Assembly (NCBI GenBank): GCA_946478635.1
Contig: CAMLCX010000333.1
Coordinates: 1-5,885 of the forward strand
Length of the DNA: 5,885 bases
Direction: 5' to 3'
Source: an uncultured Pseudomonadota bacterium
Lineage (GTDB): Bacteria; Desulfobacterota_B; Binatia; UBA9968
Positions 1-5,885 of this stretch are shown here, piece by piece. The position numbers were made by a program, and so were the translations under genes. The notes below the pieces were generated by a model that was not told where the DNA came from, did not search any database, and saw nothing but the letters and a program-made list of their open reading frames with translations. Within the stretch, counting starts at the first letter, position 1. Every line of letters starts with the position of its first letter.

Positions 1-540
1 CGGCTCCAGTATGTGACGGGGTATAACTCCAATTCGGATGCGCGATTGGCTGTGGAGCGAAACGAAATTCAGTTTTTCACGGAGGGGACGCCCGGCTATC
101 GCTCCCAGGTACAACCGCGCATGGTAAAGGAAGGTCTCGTAGTTCCCGTTTACGCGGATGAGCTGGTCACTGCGGACGGAGAGTTTCGCTCCAGCGCTGA
201 AGTTCCCGACATTCCTTCATTCTCGCAGCTGCACCAGCAGATATTCGGCAAACTCGGTTCGGGCCCGTTATGGGAAACATTGAAAACGATCAATCTCACG
301 CACGCCATGCAGCGCATCGCCAAAGTTACGCCGAACACGCCCCCGCAAGCCGTTACGGCGCTGCGGCAGGGGTTTTCGCAGATGATCAAGGATCCGGAAT
401 TCATCCAGGAATTTAAAAAGGTCACGCGCTCCGATCCCCATTTTCAAGTAGGCGGCGAAGCCGACAAATTGATCAGGAAACTGGTTCAAGCGCCGCCCGA
501 AGTGAGAGCGACAATTCGAAAATACACCGAAAGTAAATAA
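1..540 (+). CDS. TctC/Bug-like solute-binding receptor, C-terminal fragment
   Basis: The frame is open from the first base of the window and ends at TAA 538-540, giving 179 residues of a gene whose N-terminus lies off the left edge. A GTG at position 13 is only an internal valine codon (RLQYVTGY runs through it), so it should not be taken as the start. The early part (VTGYNSNSDARLAVERNE) resembles the segment of tripartite tricarboxylate transporter receptors where a GY...DxxLAxERGE pattern occurs. The tail, with TPPQAVTALRQGF, a KDPEFIQEFKK segment and a closing APPEVRATIRKY, matches the usual C-terminal layout of these periplasmic receptors. Family members bind carboxylates or related organic solutes and hand them to TctA/TctB-type membrane subunits; none is visible here, and many such receptors are orphans. 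Signal peptide and ligand pocket are outside the window, so the ligand is unknown. The assignment is from remembered family pattern, not a search. Confidence 0.65.
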   Translation, partial: RLQYVTGYNSNSDARLAVERNEIQFFTEGTPGYRSQVQPRMVKEGLVVPVYADELVTADGEFRSSAEVPDIPSFSQLHQQIFGKLGSGPLWETLKTINLTHAMQRIAKVTPNTPPQAVTALRQGFSQMIKDPEFIQEFKKVTRSDPHFQVGGEADKLIRKLVQAPPEVRATIRKYTESK

Positions 541-595
541 CGCCGCTTAACTTTTTTGTTACATTGGTAATGATGGTATCTTTCCAGAAAACATT
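541..595. other. Convergent intergenic gap, no clear terminator
   Basis: This 55-base gap separates the stop codons of two genes that face each other. It contains a run of six T at 552-557, but the only stem before it is a weak AT-rich one with a bulge (530-536 against 547-554). On the other side, TTAC/GTAA around 560-571 makes only a four-base stem. No convincing intrinsic terminator can be called on either strand. Confidence 0.5.
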
Positions 596-1885
596 TTATC
601 GATCGAGTACAGCTAGAGCTTCGACGTGAAACGTCTGTGGAAACAGGTCGATCGGTTGGACGGCGCCAAGCTTATAGCCGAGCCGAGTGAGCGCGGCAAG
701 ATCGCGCGCCAGCGTCGCCGGGTTGCAGGAGAGGTAAAATATCCTAGCCGCGCCGAGCGCGGCTAGATCCGCTGCGATGCCTTTGGCGCCGGCGCGCGGC
801 GGGTCGAGGACGATTTTGCTAAATTGCTCGCGCCGCTTTTTCAATTCCCTCACTGCCTTCGGAACCGGAGCGCATTGCCAGCGGACGTTGTCAATGGCAT
901 TTTTCTGGGCGTTCCATTTGCCGTTGTCGACCGCCGCGCGATGACCTTCCACGGCGATGACGGATTGGACCTGCCGCGCAATGGGTAACGTAAAGTTTCC
1001 AGCGCCGGAGAAAAGCTCGAGTATCCGGTCGCTGCTCGTGAAGCCGCCGGCTTTGAGGAGTTCCTCGATCATGCGTCGGTTTCCGGCCGGATTCACCTGG
1101 CTAAAAACATCGGCATCGACGCGGATCGCAAGATCGCTGCTTAGGCCCACGGCGATGCGTGGCTCGCCCCAAAATTTACGCCATGTATCGCCGCCAAAAA
1201 TTACGCCGTTAATTTCACCTTCCGGGCTGACGAGATTTGCGCAGGCCGGCTCGTCTCGCGGTACGAATCTGTCGGCTGTGCCGGCAATGACAACGATTTG
1301 ATTGGGCTCATCGCCGCTGACGATCTCCAAATGCTCCAGAGACGTGTTGATGCCGCGCGCCCATCGGCGCAGAGTGTCGAAGATGCGGTTGAGCTGATCT
1401 TCGGCGATTAGACACGATTCGATTTCCACTAGGTGGCGCGAAGAAGCGCCGTAAAAACCAAGTTGATTTGCCGCCCCGACCTGGAGCCGGACGCGGCGAC
1501 GGTAATTGAATTCGTGCGCGGCCGGAATGATCGGCCGAAGATCGTAGCCGCTGAGCTTGCCGATGCGCCGCAGCGCATCGTCGACGCTTCGCTCTTTTGC
1601 CTTGAGTTGGACGGCGTAATTTAAATGCTGCCAAGAGCAGCCGCCGCAGGCGCCGACATACGGGCATGGCGGTGTGCGGCGCACAGGCGACGGGGAGATG
1701 ATCTCAATGACTTCGGCGATTAAGAAGCGCCCCTTATCCTCGACTGTCCGGACAACGATCGTATCCCCGGGCGCCGTGTGCGGCACCATCACCACCCGGC
1801 CGTCGACCCGGCCAATTCCATAGGGACCATAGGAAAGACCCTCGATCTCTAGCGTGACTTCGTTTTTCGCGTTAGGTTGTGACAT
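596..1885 (-). CDS. rlmD: 23S rRNA (uracil-5-)-methyltransferase, RlmD/TrmA family
   Basis: This enzyme transfers a methyl group from S-adenosylmethionine to C5 of a uridine in RNA in the cytoplasm, most likely in 23S rRNA. With numbering from the ATG at 1885 (429 residues; E. coli RlmD has 433), residues 1-65 look like a TRAM RNA-binding domain. Cysteines 74, 80 and 83 (CPYVGACGGCSWQH) plus Cys158 fit the [4Fe-4S] site of RlmD. FSQVNPAGN at 261-269 carries the conserved Gln, ELFSGAGNFTLPIA at 290-303 is the SAM-binding motif I, and Asp361 lies in DPPRAG. Cys387 in LSCNPATLARDL is the predicted nucleophile and Glu422 near the C-terminus the predicted general base. A GTG directly precedes the ATG, but GGAAAAAGG upstream is better spaced for the ATG. 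Outside Enterobacteria, family members may modify U1939, U747 or both, so the symbol marks the family rather than a proven target. No truncation or frameshift is seen. Confidence 0.92.
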   Translation of the reverse strand: MSQPNAKNEVTLEIEGLSYGPYGIGRVDGRVVMVPHTAPGDTIVVRTVEDKGRFLIAEVIEIISPSPVRRTPPCPYVGACGGCSWQHLNYAVQLKAKERSVDDALRRIGKLSGYDLRPIIPAAHEFNYRRRVRLQVGAANQLGFYGASSRHLVEIESCLIAEDQLNRIFDTLRRWARGINTSLEHLEIVSGDEPNQIVVIAGTADRFVPRDEPACANLVSPEGEINGVIFGGDTWRKFWGEPRIAVGLSSDLAIRVDADVFSQVNPAGNRRMIEELLKAGGFTSSDRILELFSGAGNFTLPIARQVQSVIAVEGHRAAVDNGKWNAQKNAIDNVRWQCAPVPKAVRELKKRREQFSKIVLDPPRAGAKGIAADLAALGAARIFYLSCNPATLARDLAALTRLGYKLGAVQPIDLFPQTFHVEALAVLDR

Positions 1886-1915
1886 CACCTTTTTCCAAAA
1901 TAGCGCGTAATAGAA

Positions 1916-1968
1916 TTAACCACAAAGAACTTAGCGCAGCAGAGCCGCAACCAAATGGGAAAGAGTTT
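1916..1968. repeat. Interspersed direct repeat, left copy
   Basis: This 53-base block matches 5833-5885 at 52 of 53 positions in the same orientation; the single difference is A1922 against G5839. It begins TTAACCACAAAGAACTTAGC and continues through AGCAGAGCCGCAACC to GGGAAAGAGTTT. Because the right copy is cut by the window edge, the match could be longer than seen. The block starts only 30 bases upstream of the methyltransferase start codon and runs straight into the hairpin of 9-base units. Identity in non-coding DNA nearly 4 kb apart indicates a dispersed repeat family or recent duplication, not chance. Confidence 0.95.
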
Positions 1969-1969
1969 T

Positions 1970-2040
1970 CACCACGAAGGTCACGAAGGACACGAAGGGC
2001 TCGGATGAATAAAATTCCGAACTTCGTGTCCTTCGTGGTG
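1970..2040. repeat. Hairpin made of tandem 9-base units (CACGAAGG type)
   Basis: The left arm holds three tandem 9-base units: CCACGAAGG (1972-1980), TCACGAAGG (1981-1989) and ACACGAAGG (1990-1998). The right arm holds two units in inverse orientation, CTTCGTGTC (2022-2030) and CTTCGTGGT (2031-2039). Two pairings are therefore possible. The inner one, 1982-1997 with 2022-2037, is perfect over 16 pairs. The outer one, 1970-1988 with 2022-2040, pairs 18 of 19. A further TCGG/CCGA (2001-2004 with 2017-2020) could close an AT-rich loop. There is no T-run after the right arm, so it does not look like a standard intrinsic terminator. I recall similar CACCACGAAGGACACGAAGG-like intergenic repeats in many environmental bacterial genomes, but I have not checked this. 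Confidence 0.9.
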
Positions 2041-2089
2041 AGTACGGATTTTCTCACGGAGCCTGACAACTTAAGACCACCAACCTGAA

Positions 2090-2114
2090 AAATTTGTGTA
2101 AGTCGCGCAAATTT
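2090..2114. promoter_or_regulatory. Possible operator dyad AAATTTG-N11-CAAATTT
   Basis: AAATTTG at 2090-2096 and CAAATTT at 2108-2114 form a perfect 7-base inverted repeat with an 11-base spacer. The centres are about 18 bases apart, close to two helical turns, as is common for dimeric regulators. It overlaps the -35-like hexamer of the only promoter candidate I see for the downstream cluster. AT-rich dyads arise easily by chance, and no regulator gene is present nearby, so this is a tentative call. Confidence 0.25.
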
Positions 2115-2123
2115 AGCGATATT
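2094..2123 (+). promoter_or_regulatory. Weak sigma70-like promoter candidate for DUF309-ABC cluster
   Basis: TTGTGT (2094-2099) and GATATT (2118-2123) are separated by 18 bases. They match the TTGACA and TATAAT consensus at only 3 and 4 positions. Transcription would start near 2130, leaving a leader of about 35 bases before the DUF309 ATG. It is listed because the cluster needs a promoter in this gap and nothing better is visible. Confidence 0.2.
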
Positions 2124-2164
2124 GCAGTGCAAAGAACACAAAGGGCTTGTCAATATATTTAGCC

Positions 2165-2527
2165 ATGGAAGCCAAAGACGATCCGCGTTTTCTCAAAGGC
2201 ATTGAGGAGTTCAATCAGCAGCTTTTTTTCGAGTGTCACGAGACGCTGGAAGAAATCTGGCTGGAAGATCATGGCGAAGAACGAAAGTTTTACCAGGGCC
2301 TGATCCAGGTCGCCGCCGGTTATTTCAAGCTCCAGCAGGGTGTCCCGGCCGGAGCGCTCAAGCTCTGGCGCACGGGCATTGAAAAAATCGAGCCTTACGG
2401 TCCGGTTTGTCTTGGCATCGACGTCGACTCGCTGGTCGGCGCGGTGAAAAAGGATCTGGACGACCTCGAGCGAGCCCAACCCGCCGTGCCCGCGCTGACG
2501 GCGCCGAAGATCAGCCTGATCACTTAG
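2165..2527 (+). CDS. DUF309 family protein
   Basis: This is a small protein of 120 residues from the ATG at 2165. DPRFLKGIEEFNQQLFFECH followed by ETLEEIW is the hallmark DUF309 helix-turn-helix pair, in which a His-Glu and nearby acidic residues are conserved. KFYQGLIQVAAGYFKLQQG then matches the second conserved helical segment, and GALKLWRTGIEKI the third. The biochemical function of DUF309 is not established; the fold is expected to be a small all-helical bundle, with no signal peptide or membrane helix, so it is probably cytoplasmic. An in-frame TTG at 2147 would add six residues, but the ATG gives the N-terminus usual for the family. Neither start has a well-placed ribosome binding site: the AAAGGG at 2140-2145 is too close to the TTG and too far from the ATG. 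The Ala/Pro-rich tail after residue 100 is probably disordered. It lies 12 bases before the ABC ATPase gene and is probably co-transcribed with it. Confidence 0.85.
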   Translation: MEAKDDPRFLKGIEEFNQQLFFECHETLEEIWLEDHGEERKFYQGLIQVAAGYFKLQQGVPAGALKLWRTGIEKIEPYGPVCLGIDVDSLVGAVKKDLDDLERAQPAVPALTAPKISLIT

Positions 2528-2539
2528 TTCTCCAACCCC

Positions 2540-3217
2540 ATGATTCGCTGCCTCGACGTCCGCAAAGCCTATCAGCAGGGCGAAAACGAAATCACCGCGT
2601 TGGCGGGGATCTCGTTGGATATCCCAAAAGGCGCCTTTGCGGTTATCATGGGACCAAGCGGCTCGGGCAAAAGCACGCTGTTGCATTTAATCGGCGGCCT
2701 GGACCGCCCGAGCAGCGGCGAACTTCTAGTCGACAATCGTTTGATCGGCCAGATGGCCGACGATCAAGTGACGTTATTTCGCCGAAAAAAGGTCGGCTTT
2801 GTCTTTCAATTTTTCAATTTGCTGCCGACCCTCACGGCGCTGGAAAACGTCGCGCTGCCGCTGGTGCTCGACGGCCAAGGCAAAACCGAGGCGGAAGCGC
2901 GGGCGCAGGCGCTTTTAAAGAAAGTAGGCTTGGAGGAGCGCAATAAGCATTTGCCTGAGGAACTGTCCGGCGGCGAGATCCAACGCGTCGCCATGGCGCG
3001 CGCGCTGGCCTTCGATCCGCCGATATTCTTGGCCGATGAACCCACCGGCAATCTCGATTCGAAAAACGGCACGGCGATACTCTGTTTGCTGCGTCAAATC
3101 AGTCAAGAGGAAGGGTGCACGGTCGTGATGGTCACGCATAGCGAAGAAGCCGCCGGTTATGGTGACCGCAGAATCTATCTACGCGACGGACAGATCGAAA
3201 AAGACGTCTCTAAATGA
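2540..3217 (+). CDS. ABC transporter ATP-binding protein, LolD/MacB/YbbA type
   Basis: This 225-residue nucleotide-binding subunit powers an FtsX-type permease from the cytoplasmic face of the inner membrane. All ATPase motifs are present: Walker A GPSGSGKST at 38-46, the Q-loop Gln90 in VFQFFNLLPTLTALENV, signature LSGGEIQRVAMARAL from 142, Walker B IFLADEP with Glu167 as catalytic base, the NLD D-loop, and switch His200 in MVTHS. The Q-loop wording and the short length without a C-terminal extension are typical of the LolD/YbbA/MacB-type group. No Shine-Dalgarno sequence precedes the ATG; with only 12 bases after the DUF309 stop, translation may depend on coupling to the upstream gene. The stop overlaps the permease start (ATGA), which strongly implies that the two proteins are made together as one complex. 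Members of this group move lipoproteins, lipids, peptides or transduce force; which applies here is not visible. Confidence 0.93.
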   Translation: MIRCLDVRKAYQQGENEITALAGISLDIPKGAFAVIMGPSGSGKSTLLHLIGGLDRPSSGELLVDNRLIGQMADDQVTLFRRKKVGFVFQFFNLLPTLTALENVALPLVLDGQGKTEAEARAQALLKKVGLEERNKHLPEELSGGEIQRVAMARALAFDPPIFLADEPTGNLDSKNGTAILCLLRQISQEEGCTVVMVTHSEEAAGYGDRRIYLRDGQIEKDVSK

Positions 3218-5796
3218 TGCGTTTATTGCGGACGATCTCGTGGCGCCACGCGAAGCATCATCGGTTGCGGACGGCTCTCACTTTTTTCGGCATCTCCCTT
3301 GGAGTTGCCGTGATTGTCGCCATCGCGGTGGTAAACCAGTCGTTGACGAGTTCTTTCCAATCCACCATCGATCAAATCGCCGGTAAGGCAGTTTTGCAGG
3401 TGGCCAATGGTGAGAGCGGCATCGCGGATGCGCTTTTGCCGATTATTCGCGACACGGCCGGGGTGCGAGACGCGGCGGGAGCGGTGGAGGGCTTCCTTCC
3501 CGTCGCCGGTCAGAGCGGCGAACGGTTGTTTGTTTACGGCGTGGATTTTCTCACCGATTCCGCCATTCGCGGGCACCAGTTTGCTGAGAAGGAGTTCGCA
3601 TTCGATCAGGCGCTGAATTTCATCGCCCGCCCGGACTCCATTGCCTTGACCGAATCGTTCTCGCGCCGGCTGAATTTGCCTGTCGGCTCCAGCGTGACCG
3701 TGCTCACCAGCGAGGGGAAGCGTGCTTTCACGGTTCGAGCCTTGCTGAAGGAGCAGGGAACGGCGGCGGTTTTTGGCGGTAGCTTTGCGTTGATGGACTT
3801 GCCGGTCGCGCAGCGCACGTTTGGCAAGGAGGGAAAGCTCGACATCGTCGACTTGACGGTGGAAGACGGAACCTCGGTGGACACCGTCCGCCAGCGCCTG
3901 CGCGAGCGGCTCCAGGGCGGCGCAGAGGTGGAGCGTCCGCGAAAACGCGGCGAACAGATCGAACTCTTGCTGACGTCGTTTCGCGTCGGACTTTTCTTCG
4001 TCAGCCTGATCGCGCTCTTTGTCGGATTTTTCCTGATCTACAATACTGTTTCGGTTTCCGTGATCCAGCGAAGGAAAGAAATCGGCGCCCTGCGCTGTTT
4101 AGGCATGAAGCGCAGCGAGTTGCTCCGGTTGATCGTTACGGAAGCTCTCTTGCTGGCGCTGGCGGGATCGCTGGTCGGAGCGCTGCTTGGCGCGCTTTTG
4201 GCCCGGGGAGCGCTGGTCGTGGTCGGCGAAACGGTCGGCAATCTTTTCTCGCTCATGGATCTCGAACAGGGAAACTTCTCCTTGAGCGATATCGCTCTAG
4301 CCCTGGGCAGCGGGGTTGCCGTCGCAGTTCTCGCAGCTCTTCATCCAGCCTGGGAAGCGGTGCATGTATCCCCATTGGAGAGCGTCCGACAGGCGGCCTG
4401 GCAACCGGCCGGCCGCGGCAGGAAATCCTGGCCCAATCGGTTTGGAATATTTTGCCTGGTCGTTGCGCCGGCGCTGTTGTTGGCGGCGCCGACGGTTAAC
4501 GGGTCGGTCGCTCAATTCAGTGTCGGTGTGATTGGCATGCTGATTTTTCTTCTCGGCCTGGCGGCTTTTTGTCCGGCGATAATCAATTTTGTCGTGGGTC
4601 GTTTTCAGCAATCGAGACTCGGCTTGCCGGGGTTATCCTGGATCGAGCTGCGACTGGCATCGGATAGTCTGATTCGCAACCCGATCCGATCCGGGATCAC
4701 GGTGGCGACCATGGTGATCAGCCTGGCGGCGATCTTTACCATTGCCGCCTTCGTCAACAGCGTGCGCGGCTCGTTGCTCGCCTGGGTCGATCAAATGGTG
4801 ACGGCGGATTTGATCGTCAGTTCGGGGGCCAGAACCGCGGGGCCAAAAAATGTTCCGCTGCGCGAGGATCTCGTGCCGGAATTAAAGCAGATTCCAGGAA
4901 TAAAGGTGATCGATCTCTACCGTCTGATCCGGTCCACCTATCGAGGGAAGCCGATCTTGATCGAGTCGTTTTCGGCGCGCGACTCAGCGAGCGTAAGGAA
5001 TCTGCCGATGGCCGACGGCGACGGCAACCAGGCGCTGCGCGAGATGGGCGAAGGGCAGGGCGTGATCATCAGCGAAAGCTTCCAGAGCAAGTTCGGCACA
5101 AAAACCGGCGAACAGATCGAGTTGGTGACGCCTGCCGGGAAAACGTCTTTCCGCGTGCTCGCGGTCTACATCGATTATTCATCCGATTCGGGCAGCGTGC
5201 TGCTCGACCGCGCGCTGTACAAAAAATACTGGCGCGATGAATTGCTCGACGCTTTTGATCTGTGGCTCGAACCGGGCGCCGATCAGCGGCAAATCATCGA
5301 AACGATCAGGCAACGCCACGGCGAGCGCTTCCAGCTCTTCATCAGCACGCACAGCGAACTGAGAGCGGCCGTGGTGAAAATCATGGAGCAATCGTTTGTG
5401 GTGAACTACGCCGTCGAGATCGTTGCGGTGGTGGTGGCGATTTTCAGCGTGATTAACACACTGTTAGCGTCGGTGCTCGATCGGACGCGGGAGATCGGCG
5501 TCCTGCGCGCCATCGGCGCGACCCAGGCGCAAGTGCGACGCGTGGTTGTCGCCGAAGCGGCCTGCATGGGGCTGATCGGCGGAGTGCTCGGTTTGGTTGC
5601 CGGCACCGTGATGGCGTATCACCATGTCGTTTACAACACCAAGCAACTCACCGGCTGGACGTTTCAGTTCTTCTACCCCTACGATGTGGCGGCGCTTTCG
5701 ATCCTCGCTTCGGTGATTCTCTGTGTCTTGGCAAGTTTCGCTCCAGCGAAACAAGCGGCATCGCTGCCGATTGTCTCGGCGATCGGCTACGAGTAG
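3214..5796 (+). CDS. Fused two-domain FtsX-type ABC permease, ten helices
   Basis: This 860-residue inner-membrane protein is the partner of the overlapping ATPase. By eye it has ten membrane helices, near residues 21-42, 256-278, 307-334, 355-377, 409-426, 436-460, 493-516, 729-753, 781-802 and 825-847. Two large extracytoplasmic domains (about 43-255 and 517-728) fit the MacB periplasmic-core type. Each half has an FtsX domain with the same coupling-helix signature, RRKEIGALRCLGMKRSELLR at 286-305 and RTREIGVLRAIGATQAQVRR at 757-776, so the protein is an internal duplication that can form both permease halves in one chain. Size and topology suit YbbP or fused AttF/AttG-like permeases rather than MacB, which carries its own ATPase and has four helices, or LolC/E. 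An alternative ATG at 3217 would shorten it by one residue. No membrane-fusion protein or outer-membrane channel gene adjoins it in the window. The substrate is unknown. Confidence 0.9.
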   Translation: MMRLLRTISWRHAKHHRLRTALTFFGISLGVAVIVAIAVVNQSLTSSFQSTIDQIAGKAVLQVANGESGIADALLPIIRDTAGVRDAAGAVEGFLPVAGQSGERLFVYGVDFLTDSAIRGHQFAEKEFAFDQALNFIARPDSIALTESFSRRLNLPVGSSVTVLTSEGKRAFTVRALLKEQGTAAVFGGSFALMDLPVAQRTFGKEGKLDIVDLTVEDGTSVDTVRQRLRERLQGGAEVERPRKRGEQIELLLTSFRVGLFFVSLIALFVGFFLIYNTVSVSVIQRRKEIGALRCLGMKRSELLRLIVTEALLLALAGSLVGALLGALLARGALVVVGETVGNLFSLMDLEQGNFSLSDIALALGSGVAVAVLAALHPAWEAVHVSPLESVRQAAWQPAGRGRKSWPNRFGIFCLVVAPALLLAAPTVNGSVAQFSVGVIGMLIFLLGLAAFCPAIINFVVGRFQQSRLGLPGLSWIELRLASDSLIRNPIRSGITVATMVISLAAIFTIAAFVNSVRGSLLAWVDQMVTADLIVSSGARTAGPKNVPLREDLVPELKQIPGIKVIDLYRLIRSTYRGKPILIESFSARDSASVRNLPMADGDGNQALREMGEGQGVIISESFQSKFGTKTGEQIELVTPAGKTSFRVLAVYIDYSSDSGSVLLDRALYKKYWRDELLDAFDLWLEPGADQRQIIETIRQRHGERFQLFISTHSELRAAVVKIMEQSFVVNYAVEIVAVVVAIFSVINTLLASVLDRTREIGVLRAIGATQAQVRRVVVAEAACMGLIGGVLGLVAGTVMAYHHVVYNTKQLTGWTFQFFYPYDVAALSILASVILCVLASFAPAKQAASLPIVSAIGYE

Positions 5797-5832
5797 ACGA
5801 GCGTTAATAAAAATAAACTTCCGATAGGGAAT
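5797..5832. other. Short A-rich spacer after the permease gene
   Basis: These 36 bases between the permease stop and the right repeat copy include the A-rich stretch TTAATAAAAATAAA. I find no stem followed by a T-run, so no terminator is called. If transcription ends here, it would have to use the repeat downstream or a Rho-type mechanism. Confidence 0.4.
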
Positions 5833-5885
5833 TTAACCGCAAAGAACTTAGCGCAGCAGAGCCGCAACCAAATGGGAAAGAGTTT
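5833..5885. repeat. Interspersed direct repeat, right copy (truncated by window)
   Basis: This copy matches 1916-1968 at 52 of 53 positions in the same orientation and is still matching at the last base of the window. It starts 36 bases after the permease stop. A preceding GAAT resembles the flank of the left copy except for one extra T, so the shared block may extend slightly leftward. Whether the hairpin of 9-base units follows here as it does on the left cannot be seen. Confidence 0.95.

Larger units (their letters stand above)
1886..2164. other. Divergent intergenic region rich in repeats
   Basis: This 279-base region separates the minus-strand methyltransferase from the plus-strand DUF309 gene and must hold promoters for both directions. 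In order it contains a 53-base block repeated at the right end of the window, a hairpin of tandem 9-base units, an AT-rich stretch with a 7-base dyad and weak promoter-like hexamers, and a degenerate pair of 9-base units just before the DUF309 gene. The short open frames crossing it are rich in Arg and Ser, are built from the repeat, and resemble no protein I recognise, so I treat the region as non-coding. Confidence 0.75.

Noticed and set aside
530..557. Possible intrinsic terminator: AT-rich stem followed by a T-run
   Set aside because: The stem needs a bulge, has very few GC pairs and uses part of the T-run for pairing, so it falls short of a supportable terminator.
1970..2040. CRISPR-like array or bidirectional terminator
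   Set aside because: The 9-base units are adjacent with no spacers, which excludes a CRISPR array. No T-run follows either arm, which argues against a standard terminator.
1872..2153. Short open frames on both strands across the intergenic repeat (93 residues on minus, 69 on plus)
   Set aside because: They are generated by the repeat and its 9-base units, are rich in Arg, Ser and Leu without domain character, and overlap each other and the start of the methyltransferase gene.
2509..2521. Small palindrome GATCAGCCTGATC near the end of the DUF309 gene
   Set aside because: A five-base stem with a three-base loop inside coding sequence is common by chance, and the bases are explained by the codons.
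2159..2686. 175-residue open frame on the minus strand
   Set aside because: It is antisense to the DUF309 gene and the start of the ATPase, both of which have clear family motifs in their own frame. It has no recognisable domain.
2407..2946. 179-residue open frame on the plus strand
   Set aside because: It is an out-of-frame reading of the DUF309 end and ATPase start, very rich in Arg and Gly, as expected for a shifted frame of GC-rich coding DNA.
1916..5885. Composite transposon or insertion sequence defined by the flanking repeats
   Set aside because: There is no transposase or integrase gene between the copies, no terminal inverted repeats were seen, and the enclosed genes look chromosomal in composition.

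Overview
The window reads as a chromosomal stretch of a Gram-negative-type bacterium with moderately high GC by eye. Likely hosts are uncultured soil or sediment lineages related to Deltaproteobacteria, Binatota or Rokubacteria. That guess rests on the TctC-like receptor tail, the LolD/FtsX-type exporter and the style of the intergenic repeats. No rRNA or other phylogenetic marker is present, so the assignment is weak.

Layout. Positions 1-540 (+) hold the C-terminal part of a tripartite-tricarboxylate-transporter-type (TctC/Bug-like) solute receptor, cut by the window edge. After a 55-base convergent gap comes a complete RlmD/TrmA-family 23S rRNA m5U methyltransferase on the minus strand (596-1885), with all expected iron-sulfur and catalytic residues. 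Positions 1886-2164 form a divergent intergenic region with most of the non-coding structure: a repeat block also found at the window's right end, a hairpin built of 9-base CACGAAGG-type units, and an AT-rich dyad over a weak promoter candidate. Then comes a compact co-directional cluster: a DUF309 protein (2165-2527), a LolD/MacB-type ABC ATPase (2540-3217) and an 860-residue ten-helix FtsX-type permease (3214-5796). The last 89 bases are intergenic and contain the second repeat copy, which the window edge truncates.

Working together. The ATPase and permease overlap by four bases and almost certainly form one ABC system, of the kind that acts on lipids, lipoproteins or other substrates at the outer face of the inner membrane (YbbA-YbbP or AttEFG-like architecture). 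The substrate cannot be read from the sequence. The DUF309 gene lies 12 bases upstream and is probably co-transcribed, but a functional link is inference only. The rRNA methyltransferase is an independent housekeeping gene.

The most notable feature is the pair of near-identical 53-base direct repeats (52/53) bracketing the three-gene cluster. The left copy adjoins a hairpin with three 9-base units in one arm and two in the other. It looks like a genome-wide interspersed intergenic repeat rather than a new enzyme system. I saw no CRISPR array, tRNA, rRNA, transposase or obvious defence system.
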